NCBI GenBank assembly: GCA_016714015.1
Contig: JADJNZ010000002.1
Span: forward strand, 1 to 64,000
Length of the DNA: 64,000 bases
Reading direction: 5' to 3'
From: Gemmatimonadota bacterium
Lineage (GTDB): Bacteria > Gemmatimonadota > Gemmatimonadetes > Gemmatimonadales > Gemmatimonadaceae
The notes under the pieces are model-generated. The model was not told where the DNA came from and did not search any database. It was given only the letters and a program-made list of their open reading frames with translations. Each line of letters begins with the position of its first letter. Within the stretch, counting starts at the first letter, position 1. The translations under genes were made by a program, and so were the position numbers. Shown here one piece after another: positions 18,924-27,378 of this stretch.

Positions 18924-20680
18924 TCAGAAAGGCCCTCCGGCCGCCGTGTACACCACCTTCCCGTCGAACACCGTCAGCAGGCAGCGCATCTCCTTCAGGT
19001 CGGCCGTCGCCGCCGAGTATGGATCGCGGTCCCACACGGCGAGGTCGGCGAGCTTCCCCACTTCGAGCGAGCCGATCTTCGTGTCGAGGAACATCTGGTG
19101 CGCGGTCCAGATCGTCGCCGCGCGCAGCGCGGTCCGCACGTCCACCGCCTCGTCGCGACCGAACGGGTCACCGGCGTAGCGGTCGAGCATCGTCGTGCGC
19201 GAGACGGCGGCCCACACGCCGTAGCGCGCGGCGAACGGGGTCACCAAGAAGTCGGACCCGTTCGCCCAGATCATCCCCTTCCGCTGGAAGGTCCGGAAGG
19301 GATTGAGCCGCCGCGACCGGGCCATCCCGAAGTTGCCCGCATAGTTGTCGCCGATCCACCATTGGAAGGTCGCGCTCGGCTCCGGATAGCCGGCATCGAA
19401 GTCGCGCTGCAGTCGCGCCATCACGTCGATCGCATGATCTGTCGGGATGTTCGCGTGGATGATCCCGTGGCGCATCCCCTTGGAGGGCCGCTCGCGCAGC
19501 GCTGCGTCGTAGCTGTCCACCACCCAGTCGATCGTCCGGTCGCCGATCGCGTGTGTGCTCACGTGCATCCCCGCCGAGTGATACATCGCGATCATCCGGC
19601 GCAGCGTGTCGGGATCCATCGCCGGATAGCCGCGGTTCCCCGCGTCGGTCCCGCTGAGTCCGACGTTCCATTCGTCGTAGAGCCAGGCGGTGCGCGCCCC
19701 GCCCGAGCCGTCGGCGAAGAGCTTCACGCCACCGGCGATCACGTGGTCGTCACCCGTCGACGCGTACGGCCGCGCCAGCGCGGCACGCTCGCGGATGAGG
19801 CGCTCGGCCTGCGCCACGCTGCGGCCTCCCGAGAAGAGTACGAACACACGCAGCGGCAGCGCGCCTTCGGCGGCGAGCCGGCGATAGGTGTCGAACGTGG
19901 TGCCCGAGACCCCGGGCTCCTTGAAGCCGGTCATCCCTTCGGCATTGAAGTCGCGCACCAGCGCGCGCATCGCCTCCTCCTCCTGCGCGGGCGTGAGCGG
20001 AGGGATCAGCCGTTGCACCAGCCCCTGCGCCGACTCCTTGAGCACACCCGTCGGCGCGCCGTCGGCGTCGCGGTCGATCGTACCGTTCGCGGGATGGGGC
20101 GTGTCGCGCGTGATGCCGGCCATTCGCAGCGCGACGCTGTTAGCCACCACGTAGTGCCCGTGGTGTTCGTGGAGCACCACCGGGTGCGACGGCGACGCCG
20201 CGTCGAGGTCGGCCGCGGTGATCATGCGGCGCTCGGCGAACTTCCCTCGTCCCACCCGGCCCCTTCGATGAAGCTTCCGGCAGGCCGCGCGGCCGCGCGC
20301 GCACGGACGGCAGCGACGATGTCGGCGATGCTCTTCACCGCGGGGTAGCCGACGTCGAGCAGGAAGTACCGGTCGGTAGCTCCGCCGCTGAAGTGCGCAT
20401 GCGCGTCGAGCAGCCCCGGCGTCACCGCGCGCCCGCCGAGATCGATCCGGCGCGTACCGGCGCCGGCGAGCCGCAGCACCTCGGCGTCGGTCCCGACGGC
20501 CATGATCCGGTTGCCGCGGATCGCGATCGCCTGCGCCACGCGGTCCTGCGCGTCGACCGTGATGATGCGACCGTGATGCAGGATCAGGTCGGGGGCGGCG
20601 GGCTGCGGCGCGCGCGGGGTGAACGGCACGGCGGCCAGCAGCAGGCCGACGGGAGCGAGGACGAGGGTCGTGAGGCGCAT
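18924..20680 (-). CDS. Amidohydrolase, YtcJ-like (Amidohydro_3), exported, frameshifted
   Basis: Start ATG 20680, signal peptide MRLTTLVLAPVGLLLAA. Then the amidohydrolase pattern: LILHHGRIITVDAQDR, LGGRAVTPGLLDAHAHFSGG (metal-binding HxH), and after a missing G near 20245, KFAERRMITAADLD. Further motifs are GGVKLFADGSGG, MHVSTHAIGDRTID, HGIIHANIP and the C-terminal GSLEVGKLADLAVWDRDPY. YtcJ-like enzymes are zinc hydrolases acting on N-acyl or formamide-like bonds; the substrate is unknown. About 585 residues, normal length. Sits directly upstream of the phosphodiester glycosidase. Confidence 0.82.
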
Positions 20681-20751
20681 GGGCGTGAAGATGGCACCAC
20701 CACGCACACTCGGCGAGCGCCGGCCCGGCGCGCCGCCGTGGATACCTGGAC

Positions 20752-21000
20752 CTACGTCGCCTTCGATCCGTCCCAGTCGCCGCGATAGTCGAGGTAGAGG
20801 TTCTCGACCTTCTTCCGCGCCCAGGGCGTCTTGCGCAGGAACTTCAGGCTCGACGAGACGCTCGGATCGGTCGTGAAGCAGGCGATGCGAACCTCATCGG
20901 CCATCTTCTTCCAGCCGAGGTGCTCGACCATCTCGGTGAGCATCCGCTCGAGCGTGATCCCGTGCAGCGGGTTGTTGGGCTGGGCGCTCGGCGTGGACAT
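20752..21000 (-). CDS. VF530-family (DUF2132) small DNA-binding protein
   Basis: 82 residues: NPLHGITLERMLTEMVEHLG, ACFTTDPSVSSSLKFLRKTP and WARKKVENLYL match the compact VF530 family, which resembles DNA-binding folds. Its biological role is unknown. The gene stands alone; its ATG is preceded 6 nt upstream by a TAGCTT box. Confidence 0.85.
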   Translation of the reverse strand: MSTPSAQPNNPLHGITLERMLTEMVEHLGWKKMADEVRIACFTTDPSVSSSLKFLRKTPWARKKVENLYLDYRGDWDGSKAT

Positions 21001-21006
21001 GATGCA

Positions 21007-21012
21007 AAGCTA
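21007..21012 (-). promoter_or_regulatory. Putative -10 box TAGCTT for the VF530 gene
   Basis: On the minus strand TAGCTT ends 6 nt before the ATG at 21000, the same geometry as several other gene heads here. Confidence 0.45.
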
Positions 21013-21047
21013 GCGGCTCCGCCGTCAGCGCGGCTCCGCGACCGGCT

Positions 21048-22037
21048 TCAGGGTGGCGGCGGCGCGATCCGCACATCGGCCGCGAGCCAGACGGCAGCCG
21101 GCGTCACCACGAGATCGCGCGGACTCACCTCCAGCTTGAGCTCGCGCCCCCCGCTCGGCACCGTGCGCTCCAACACGATCGGCAGTCGCACCGGGCGGAA
21201 GAATTTCTGCGGGATCCGCACGAGGAAGCCGCGCTCCACCCGCGCGACGAGCAGGTCGCTCACGCGCACCTTCTCCACCGCGATCCCGCAGAGGCCGCCC
21301 TTGGTGGCAAGCAAGCTGTCGAGCGTCGCGACCGACGCTTCGGATGGGTCGGCGAACACCCGGATGGCGAGTGCCGGGAACTCCGGGTCCACGAGAACGG
21401 CACCGTCGCGCGCACTCAGGTGCAGTTCCCCGATGGCGATGTGGCGCGAGGGCCGCACCGTGCCGCGCACCGGTTGCTTCGCCGCGAGGTCGCCGCACAC
21501 GGCGTTCGCGAGCCCCTTGGAATCCCAGTCGATCGCAATCGTCGCCTGCACGCTCCCGCCGGTGACCTGCACAGGCAGCGCGACCTTGATCAGGTCGCCA
21601 CCGAAGTTCAGCGCCGGCGCGGAGGCGGTGAGCCGGCCGCGGATCTCCTCGAACGCGATGTCCATGTCGTAGCTCCCGATGCGCCGACGCCCGAGCGCAC
21701 CGAGCCGCGCGCGCACGTCGCCCGCCTTGTGGAAGCGCAGCCCGCGCAGCGTGATCTCGACGTCATCGAACCAGCCGGTCACGATGTCCTGAACCAGCGC
21801 GTCGACGAACGGCGTGGGCAGTCCCACGAGCACATCGCCCGCCGGTCGGCGCGCGAAGAGCGGGCTCGCCTCGGCCTCTGCCCAGACCAACGTGCGCAGG
21901 GAGTCGCGCTCGTGCGTGAGGCGAGCGATCTCGCGTTCGACCGACGCCGGCGACTGCTCCGGTCCGGCGCTGAGGAGCAGCAGGACGGCCACTCCGGCGA
22001 TCACGCTCGCCGGGATCCAGACCCACCGTCGCCTCAT
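21048..22037 (-). CDS. Envelope protein of unknown function (second of a coupled pair)
   Basis: 329 residues. An N-terminal membrane anchor or signal (WVWIPASVIAGVAVLLLLSAG), a short helical stretch, then a beta-rich body: DVLVGLPTPFVDALVQDIV, DVEITLRGLRFHKAGDV, LNFGGDLIKVALPVQVTGG. Two cysteines (NAVCGDL and GGLCGIA) could form a disulfide. The layout resembles the protein encoded just upstream (VLVSVSDTLIRALLDASFP, GVTVTLTGATVTFRGN), so the two may be diverged paralogues of a periplasmic, perhaps lipid-binding, fold; this is inference. Coupled by ATGA overlap. Confidence 0.65.
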   Translation of the reverse strand: MRRRWVWIPASVIAGVAVLLLLSAGPEQSPASVEREIARLTHERDSLRTLVWAEAEASPLFARRPAGDVLVGLPTPFVDALVQDIVTGWFDDVEITLRGLRFHKAGDVRARLGALGRRRIGSYDMDIAFEEIRGRLTASAPALNFGGDLIKVALPVQVTGGSVQATIAIDWDSKGLANAVCGDLAAKQPVRGTVRPSRHIAIGELHLSARDGAVLVDPEFPALAIRVFADPSEASVATLDSLLATKGGLCGIAVEKVRVSDLLVARVERGFLVRIPQKFFRPVRLPIVLERTVPSGGRELKLEVSPRDLVVTPAAVWLAADVRIAPPPP

Positions 22038-22807
22038 GGCGGACCGCCTGCGGCTGTGGCCGAGTCGGCGCTTGCGCCGACCGGCGCGAACAGGCCGCGC
22101 TCCACCGTCAGGATGAACCAGAGCCGGCCCTGGAACGCGATCACGCGCGACGCCGACACCGCGAGCGGCGCCTGCACCGCGCCGACGGAGAGCGCCGCGT
22201 CCCCGCCGAACGCGGGCAGCGTCATCTCCCGATCGAGCCGCACCGGGATCGCGACGGCGGGGAGCATCGCGGCGAGCGTCGGCAGTCCACGCTCGACGAT
22301 CCGTTGGAGCAGCGTGATCGCGATCGGGTCGAGCACGCCCGGCACCCCGCTCGGCGTGCCCACCGTTGCGTCGTCGATGGACATCCGGGCGCGCAGGACG
22401 CGGCCGGAGTCGACGGCGAAGCCGTCGATCGCGCCGCGCAACGCGACCGCCGCGGCGACCGCCGGGAACCGCGCCCGTCGCAGCTCCCCAGCAAGATCCA
22501 CTCGCGCCACGTTGCCGCGGAACGTGACCGTCGCGCCGGTGAGCGTGACCGTCACGCCGCGCGAGAGCGGCGCCGTGACCGGGAAGGAGGCGTCGAGCAG
22601 CGCGCGGATGAGCGTGTCGCTCACGCTCACGAGCACCTCGCGGTCACCGGCGAGCATCCCGTCGCGCGCGATCGACTCGAGGCCGCGATAGCCGGCCACC
22701 TCGCGGACGAGCTGGTCACGTTCGGCGCGGCGGGAGCGGGCGGCCGGACCGGTGTCGGCGCAGGCGGCGGCGCCGAGACAGGCGAGGAGCACGACGGTGC
22801 GACGCAT
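22034..22807 (-). CDS. Lipoprotein of unknown function (first of a coupled pair)
   Basis: 257 residues from ATG 22807, chosen because it opens a lipoprotein signal (MRRTVVLLACLGAAAC) and is preceded by TAGCAT 5 nt upstream. After a charged linker the chain is beta-rich (EVLVSVSDTLIRALL, VTVTLTGATVTFRGNVARVDL). No named family recognised. The stop overlaps the next start as ATGA. Confidence 0.65.
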   Translation of the reverse strand: MRRTVVLLACLGAAACADTGPAARSRRAERDQLVREVAGYRGLESIARDGMLAGDREVLVSVSDTLIRALLDASFPVTAPLSRGVTVTLTGATVTFRGNVARVDLAGELRRARFPAVAAAVALRGAIDGFAVDSGRVLRARMSIDDATVGTPSGVPGVLDPIAITLLQRIVERGLPTLAAMLPAVAIPVRLDREMTLPAFGGDAALSVGAVQAPLAVSASRVIAFQGRLWFILTVERGLFAPVGASADSATAAGGPP

Positions 22808-22812
22808 CCCGC

Positions 22813-22818
22813 ATGCTA
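22813..22818 (-). promoter_or_regulatory. Putative -10 box TAGCAT
   Basis: Minus-strand TAGCAT ends 5 nt before the ATG at 22807; member of the start-proximal box set. Confidence 0.4.
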
Positions 22819-22959
22819 GCGCCGGGACCGTCACGGCGTGACGCGGAGCCCCCATCGCAGGATGTGACGGTCGCGTTGCATGACGTGCCGTCTCCCGGTG
22901 AGCTTCGGTGCGTAAGGACATGCCTCAAGCTTCCTCGGGACCTGCCGAGACTTGAGTCC

Positions 22960-23050
22960 ATACGCTGCTCAGAGCAAACCCGTCGAAAGACGGCGACGCA
23001 GAGCCACGGAGCTACAGCGGGTCTTCCGCCATGCCAGCCGAGCCGCCAGC
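22960..23050 (+). ncRNA. Cyclic di-GMP-I (GEMM) riboswitch aptamer
   Basis: The core matches the GEMM-I consensus: GCAAACC (22974-22980), P2 hairpin CCGTC-GAAA-GACGG with its GNRA tetraloop (22979-22992), then GACGCAGAGCCACGG (consensus GACGCAAAGCCACGG), a variable hairpin, and the closing CAGCCGAGCCGCC (consensus CAGCCGGGUUGCC). The P1 pairing is less clear; GCUGCUC before the core can pair with GAGCCGC at the 3' end with one mismatch. It sits in the leader of the Big_2 lipoprotein gene, about 85 nt before its start. Known GEMM-I aptamers often control adhesin and surface-protein genes. Confidence 0.85.
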
Positions 23051-23083
23051 CAACGACCGCACGATCGGTCCAAGCTGGCGGTT
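23041..23083 (+). terminator. Riboswitch expression platform: intrinsic terminator
   Basis: CCGCCAGC (23043-23050) pairs perfectly with GCTGGCGG (23074-23081); an inner stem GACCG/CGGTC (23055-23059, 23066-23070) stacks inside, and a U-rich tract (ttcttcgctt) follows. The left arm reuses the 3' end of the aptamer (CCGCC), so ligand binding and terminator formation should exclude each other. That predicts transcription continues when c-di-GMP is bound (inferred). Confidence 0.7.
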
Positions 23084-23134
23084 CTTCGCTTGTGTCGGCC
23101 GATGCGGATCCCCACCTGCTGAGGAGTTGGCTCC

Positions 23135-25978
23135 ATGGTCTACATCTCGAAGCTCACCAAGCGACTCGCGGCCGGCCGATGGGCGGTGGTGCTCGTCGCC
23201 GCACTGGCCGCCTGCTCGACGACCGACGTCGTCGCCGCCTCGGAGGAGCCGGTCCTGCCCGAGGTGACCGACGTGCGGGTGCTCCCCGAATCCGTGTCGC
23301 TGCCGGTCGGCCGCTCGGTGCGGCTGAGCGCCGACGTCCGCGACAATCAAGGCAACGTGATGTCGGGCCAGTCGATCACCTGGTCGAGCTCCGACGCGAC
23401 CGTCGCGACCGTCGACACTGCCGGCGCCGTGCAACTCGTCAATACCGGGACCGTCGAGATCCGCGCCTCCGTGCGCGGCAAGTCCGCGCGCTCCCTCGTC
23501 ACGAGCACGCCGATCCCGGTCGCCGCCGTCCGCATCTCGCCGTCGTCGGTGAGTCTGCAGGTGGGGCAGCAGGCCTCGCTCGCGGCGGCGACGCTCAGCT
23601 CCACCGACTCGGTCCTCTCGGGGCGCACGGTCACTTGGTCCTCCGGCAATGCCGCCGTCGCTTCCGTCGACGCCGCGGGTCGGGTCACCGCCGTGAGTTC
23701 CGGCAGCGCCACCGTCACCGCCGCCAGCGAGGGGATCCTCGGCGTGGCCTCCGTCACGGTGCAGGCCGTTCCCGTCGCCGCACCCGGTACGGTGAGCGAC
23801 CTGGCCGTGACCGCCGTGAACGACACGACGGCGACGCTCCGCTTCACCGATGCCGGCAACGGGATCGGCGGCGGCGCGCGCTACGTCGTGCGCTATGCGC
23901 TGCCGCCGATCGCGTGGGCGACCGCGAGCAACGTGGCGCGCGGCACCTGCGTCACGCCGGTCAGCGCCGCCTCCGCCGGTGCGGTGGTGAGCTGCACGAT
24001 CCGCGGCCTCACCCCGGGCACGGGATACCGTTTCCAGGTGATGGCGTACCGCGGCACGATCGGGACCGACGCCGTCTACGGCGCGGTCTCCAACACGGCG
24101 TCGGGCACGACGACCGTCGCCGTCCCCGTCGTTGCATCCGTCGCCGTCGCACCCGGGACCGCCTCCATCCTCACGGGCGCCACCGCGACCTTCACCGCCA
24201 CCGCGCGTGATGCCGGCGGCAACGTGATCGGGGGTCAGACCATCACCTGGAGTTCCACCAGCACCGGCGTCGCCACGATCTCAGCGGCGGGGGTCGCCAC
24301 GGCCGTCTCCGCGGGGACCACGACGGTCCGCGCGACCATCGGCGGCATCAGCGGCAACGCGACCCTCACGGTGAGCGCGCCGGTCGTCGCCGTCGCCTCC
24401 GTCGCCGTGACCCCGGGTAGCGCGTCGATCGTATCGGGCGCCACACAGACCTTCGCGGCGACCCCGCGCGACGCGGCCGGGAACGCATTGACCGGCCGCA
24501 GCGTGACCTGGACTTCGACCAACACCGCCGTCGCCACCGTCTCGGCTGCCGGCGTCGCCACGGCCGTCGCCGCGGGCAGCGCCACCATCCGTGCCACCGT
24601 CGAGGGCATCGTCGGCAACGCCGCACTGACGGTCACGGCACCGGTCATCACCGTCGCCTCGGTGGACGTGGCACCGAACACTCGCACGCTCTCCACCGGT
24701 GCGACCCTCACGTTCACCGCGACGCCGCGCGACGCGGCAGGCAACGCGATCGCCGGGCGCACCGTGACCTGGTCATCGACGAACGGCGCCGTGGCGTCGG
24801 TCTCGGCCGCTGGCGTCGCAAGCGCGCTCGCGGTCGGCAGTACGACGATCCGCGCGACGGTGAACGGGATCGCCGGAGACGCGGCGCTCACCGTCACCGC
24901 GCCGGCGGCGACGAGCGGCTTCACGAACGAGCCGGCCGGCTTCGCGACGCTGGGCGAGTGGCGCAACGCCGCCGGCCTTGACGCGAACGGCTGGTACGAT
25001 GACGGCAATCCGAACCAATGGGGCTCGAAGACCCGAGTCACCACCGGCTACGCTGGCACGCCGCGCATCGGCGGCGCGGCGGTGATCCGGAGCTTCTATG
25101 CGGCCGGCGTCGCCGGAGGCTACGACCCGGGCCGCATGCAGCTCAACCTTCCCAGCGGCACCGACGAGATCTTCTTCGCAGCCGAGGTTCAGTTCGGACA
25201 CGACTATCCGATGTCTACATCGTCGGGCGGCAACAAGCAGATGTTCGTGACCTTCTCCGGCGGCGGTCGCTACTTCCTGAACCTCGATGACGGTCAGGCG
25301 CAGGGCAAATGGGGCGTGTACCAGCAGTCCACGCCGCTGGTGCAGTCGAACATCGATCTGGTGTACGGCGCGTGGGTGAAGGTGGAGTGGTATCTCAAGA
25401 AGGACACCGGCACCGGCAACGGCATCATGCGGCTGTGGATCGATGGCGTACTGGCGGTGGAACGCACGAACCTCACTTTCCCGGCGGGCTCGATGTCGAT
25501 GGCCTATGACGACGGATCGAACAACGGGAATCACCTGGTCGAGGGAGACGTCCGTACCATCCGTTATGAGCATGGCGCGGCCGTGGACGCCAACCGCTGG
25601 ATGTCGGTCCTTCGGGTCTCGACGCCCCGCGCTGATGCCCGGGCGCGTGAGCGCGCGGGATTTCGAACGATCCTCGAACCGCGACGGCCTGCCCGGGAAT
25701 CTCCCGGGCAGGCCGTCGTGCATGCAGCGGTGGTAGCTTCGTCCATGGATCCGATCGATCTCTTCGCGCGGTCCCCCGTCATCGGGGCGGTGGTGCTCTC
25801 GGCGTTGCTCTTCGTCGGCCTGCTCGGGGCGACGAAGCTGCGGCGGAGCAAGCGCGGGCCGAAGCCGCCGGAGGAGACGGGCACGAGATTCACGAACGCG
25901 CCCGATCTTGCGATCGTCCTGATCGGACTGCTGCTGTTGGGCCTCGTGGTGAGCCGGTTGGTGCGCTTCCTGACGTGA
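23135..25978 (+). CDS. Large lipoprotein with Big_2 Ig-like and Fn3-like domains; likely c-di-GMP controlled
   Basis: ATG 23135 has a good ribosome-binding site (GAGGAG, 8 nt upstream). Lipobox LAAC (Cys27). Domains: two Big_2 repeats (about 42-210), an Fn3-like domain (about 215-325), three very similar Big_2 repeats of about 86 residues (330-590, each with a WSS/TSTN..VATVSAAGVATAV pattern), and a 220-residue C-terminal jelly-roll-like domain (SGTDEIFFAAEVQFGHDYP) resembling lectin or polysaccharide-lyase folds. Probably a surface adhesin or glycan binder. The open frame continues to 25978 through a strong hairpin and a separate small gene. The natural stop was probably near 25635 (TGA in another frame), lost by an indel. 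Confidence 0.8.
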   Translation: MVYISKLTKRLAAGRWAVVLVAALAACSTTDVVAASEEPVLPEVTDVRVLPESVSLPVGRSVRLSADVRDNQGNVMSGQSITWSSSDATVATVDTAGAVQLVNTGTVEIRASVRGKSARSLVTSTPIPVAAVRISPSSVSLQVGQQASLAAATLSSTDSVLSGRTVTWSSGNAAVASVDAAGRVTAVSSGSATVTAASEGILGVASVTVQAVPVAAPGTVSDLAVTAVNDTTATLRFTDAGNGIGGGARYVVRYALPPIAWATASNVARGTCVTPVSAASAGAVVSCTIRGLTPGTGYRFQVMAYRGTIGTDAVYGAVSNTASGTTTVAVPVVASVAVAPGTASILTGATATFTATARDAGGNVIGGQTITWSSTSTGVATISAAGVATAVSAGTTTVRATIGGISGNATLTVSAPVVAVASVAVTPGSASIVSGATQTFAATPRDAAGNALTGRSVTWTSTNTAVATVSAAGVATAVAAGSATIRATVEGIVGNAALTVTAPVITVASVDVAPNTRTLSTGATLTFTATPRDAAGNAIAGRTVTWSSTNGAVASVSAAGVASALAVGSTTIRATVNGIAGDAALTVTAPAATSGFTNEPAGFATLGEWRNAAGLDANGWYDDGNPNQWGSKTRVTTGYAGTPRIGGAAVIRSFYAAGVAGGYDPGRMQLNLPSGTDEIFFAAEVQFGHDYPMSTSSGGNKQMFVTFSGGGRYFLNLDDGQAQGKWGVYQQSTPLVQSNIDLVYGAWVKVEWYLKKDTGTGNGIMRLWIDGVLAVERTNLTFPAGSMSMAYDDGSNNGNHLVEGDVRTIRYEHGAAVDANRWMSVLRVSTPRADARARERAGFRTILEPRRPARESPGQAVVHAAVVASSMDPIDLFARSPVIGAVVLSALLFVGLLGATKLRRSKRGPKPPEETGTRFTNAPDLAIVLIGLLLLGLVVSRLVRFLT
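25681..25719. terminator. Perfect 17-bp hairpin, probable terminator
   Basis: Left arm CGACGGCCTGCCCGGGA (25682-25698), 3-nt loop ATC, exact complement 25702-25718. No U-tract follows. It lies inside the run-on part of the lipoprotein frame, which supports the view that the real gene ends upstream of it. Confidence 0.7.
25734..25739 (+). promoter_or_regulatory. Putative -10 box TAGCTT
   Basis: TAGCTT ends 5 nt before the ATG at 25745. It supports an independent small gene there rather than a tail of the lipoprotein. Confidence 0.45.
25745..25978 (+). CDS. Small two-helix membrane protein of unknown function
   Basis: 77 residues: a first helix SPVIGAVVLSALLFVGLLGA, a basic loop (KLRRSKRGPKPPEE) and a second helix LAIVLIGLLLLGLVVSRLV. 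It is in the same frame as the run-on end of the lipoprotein gene, but it follows a strong hairpin and a start-proximal TAGCTT box, so I treat it as a separate gene. No family recognised. Confidence 0.55.
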   Translation: MDPIDLFARSPVIGAVVLSALLFVGLLGATKLRRSKRGPKPPEETGTRFTNAPDLAIVLIGLLLLGLVVSRLVRFLT

Positions 25979-26026
25979 GCGCGCATCGCGGTCCGCGCGT
26001 GCGCGCTACGCGCCAGACGCGTCGGC

Positions 26027-26806
26027 TCAGCGCGTCGGCTTCTCGATAAGGTCCGCGAGCTCCGTCGCCGCGAGCTCCACGAGGAAGCCCGCGATGCGTT
26101 CGCAGACCGCGGCCGAATAGGCCTCGCCCTTCTCGCGCGTCGCGGCGCGCGGATCGCCGATGCCCGTATCCGCCGTGACGCGCGTCCACGGGCGCGGTGC
26201 CCAGGCCCAGCCTTCGCGGAAGGCCGCGATCCGCCATGCGTTCGCGTGGCCGTCGCCGGCTTCCGCGAGCGGCCGCACGAGCGCCGGCGCGACCTGCTGC
26301 ATCACGCTCGTCTCCAGCTCTCCGGCGTGATCGCCGAGGTCCGCGAAGTAGGCGCGGCCGTCGACCACCTGCCACCAGTTGAGCGCGCTCAGGAAGACCG
26401 GTGTGCGCGGCTGCAGCTCGCGGATGAGCGGCTTGAAGTCGTTGCCGCCGTGCCCGTTGAAGATCACGAGCTTGCGCACGCCCTGCCCCGCCAGCGCGGA
26501 GACGAGATCGCCGAGCAATGCGAGCTGCGTGCTCGGATTCATGTTGAGCGTGAACGGGATGTCGAGCTGCGTCGTGTTCACGCCGAAGGGCACCGTCGGG
26601 AGCACCGCCACTCGCGCCCCGCGCTCCCATGCGAGCCGCGCGGACTCCGCCGCGAGCGCATCGCACTGGATGGTGTCGGTGCCGTACGGGAGGTGCAGGT
26701 TGTGCGCCTCGGTCGCACCCCACGGCAGCAGGGCGACCTCGTAGCCGGCGCTGCGGACCGCGGGAAAGGTCTGCTCGGCGAGGATCCAGGGGCGGGGTGT
26801 CGACAT
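26027..26806 (-). CDS. Creatininase-family amidohydrolase
   Basis: 259 residues from ATG 26806 (an in-frame ATG at 26812 is also possible). Metal-binding motifs: LLPWGATEAHNLHLPYGTD (Glu, His, Asp ligands), VIFNGHGGNDFK and DHAGELETSVM. Creatininase-family enzymes open cyclic amides or related C-N bonds with zinc or manganese; homologues include creatinine amidohydrolase and MftE-type peptidases. The exact substrate cannot be told. A TACTTT box lies just upstream; the gene is monocistronic. Confidence 0.85.
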   Translation of the reverse strand: MSTPRPWILAEQTFPAVRSAGYEVALLPWGATEAHNLHLPYGTDTIQCDALAAESARLAWERGARVAVLPTVPFGVNTTQLDIPFTLNMNPSTQLALLGDLVSALAGQGVRKLVIFNGHGGNDFKPLIRELQPRTPVFLSALNWWQVVDGRAYFADLGDHAGELETSVMQQVAPALVRPLAEAGDGHANAWRIAAFREGWAWAPRPWTRVTADTGIGDPRAATREKGEAYSAAVCERIAGFLVELAATELADLIEKPTR

Positions 26807-26811
26807 GCCCA

Positions 26812-26817
26812 AAAGTA
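26812..26817 (-). promoter_or_regulatory. Putative -10 box TACTTT
   Basis: Minus-strand TACTTT ends 5 nt before the ATG at 26806; same arrangement as other start-proximal boxes. Confidence 0.4.
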
Positions 26818-26949
26818 CGTCACTTGGGCCGCCAAGTCGGAAGCCAAGGGCGCGCTATTTTGACCCGCCAATCCGGCATTCCCGACTGCCCCTTCGCGAG
26901 ATGTACTAGTAGGGGATCTCAAATCGCTCAGCCGGGAGGCGAGTAGGCC

Positions 26950-27323
26950 GCACCACCGTCCACACGCGCCCACACCGACCACGTCACCGCACCGCCGATC
27001 ACACGCGTCGCACCACTGGTGAACGCCGACGCACCGGCGACGAACCGCCATGCACCGGCGACGAGCCGCGACGCACCAGCGTCGACGCCCGCTGCACCGC
27101 TCGCCAGCGGCGACGCACCGCCGGCGAGCGGGCCGCCCCGGCGCACACGCTCGTTGCACCGCCGACGAGCCCCGACGCACCAACCGCCACCCGGGAGGAA
27201 CTCCCGATGAGCCGCATCGCACCGGGCACGATCGCGGACGCACTAGCGACGAATCGCGACGCACCGCCGGCGACGCGGAGTCAACCGCCGCCGACACGCA
27301 TCGCACCGTCCGAAAGGCAGGCA
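26950..27323. repeat. 21-bp degenerate tandem repeat (about 18 units)
   Basis: Units begin with GCACC and repeat every 21 bases: clear unit starts at 26989, 27010, 27031, 27052, 27073, 27094, 27115, then (after one 20-bp unit) 27156, 27177, 27219, 27240, 27261 and 27303. Consensus is about GCACCGGCGACGAGCCGCGAC. The period is seven codons and reads DAPATSR on plus or GASRLVA on minus, but 18- and 20-base units break every frame and no start with a ribosome site fits. It fills the stretch between the creatininase gene and the gene at 27379; I see no gene in it. Confidence 0.8.
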
Positions 27324-27378
27324 CGCCATGGATCGCAGCGGTTCTCCGTCCCTTCACTTCTCCTTCGGAGGTTCAACG

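Noticed and set aside
26928..27146. Possible heptapeptide-repeat protein in the 21-bp array
   Set aside because: Reads well for 7-8 units on the minus strand, but there is no ribosome site and odd-length units disrupt it; kept only as a repeat.
26950..27323. Possible CRISPR array
   Set aside because: Units are back to back at 21 bp with no spacers between constant repeats, and no cas genes are near.
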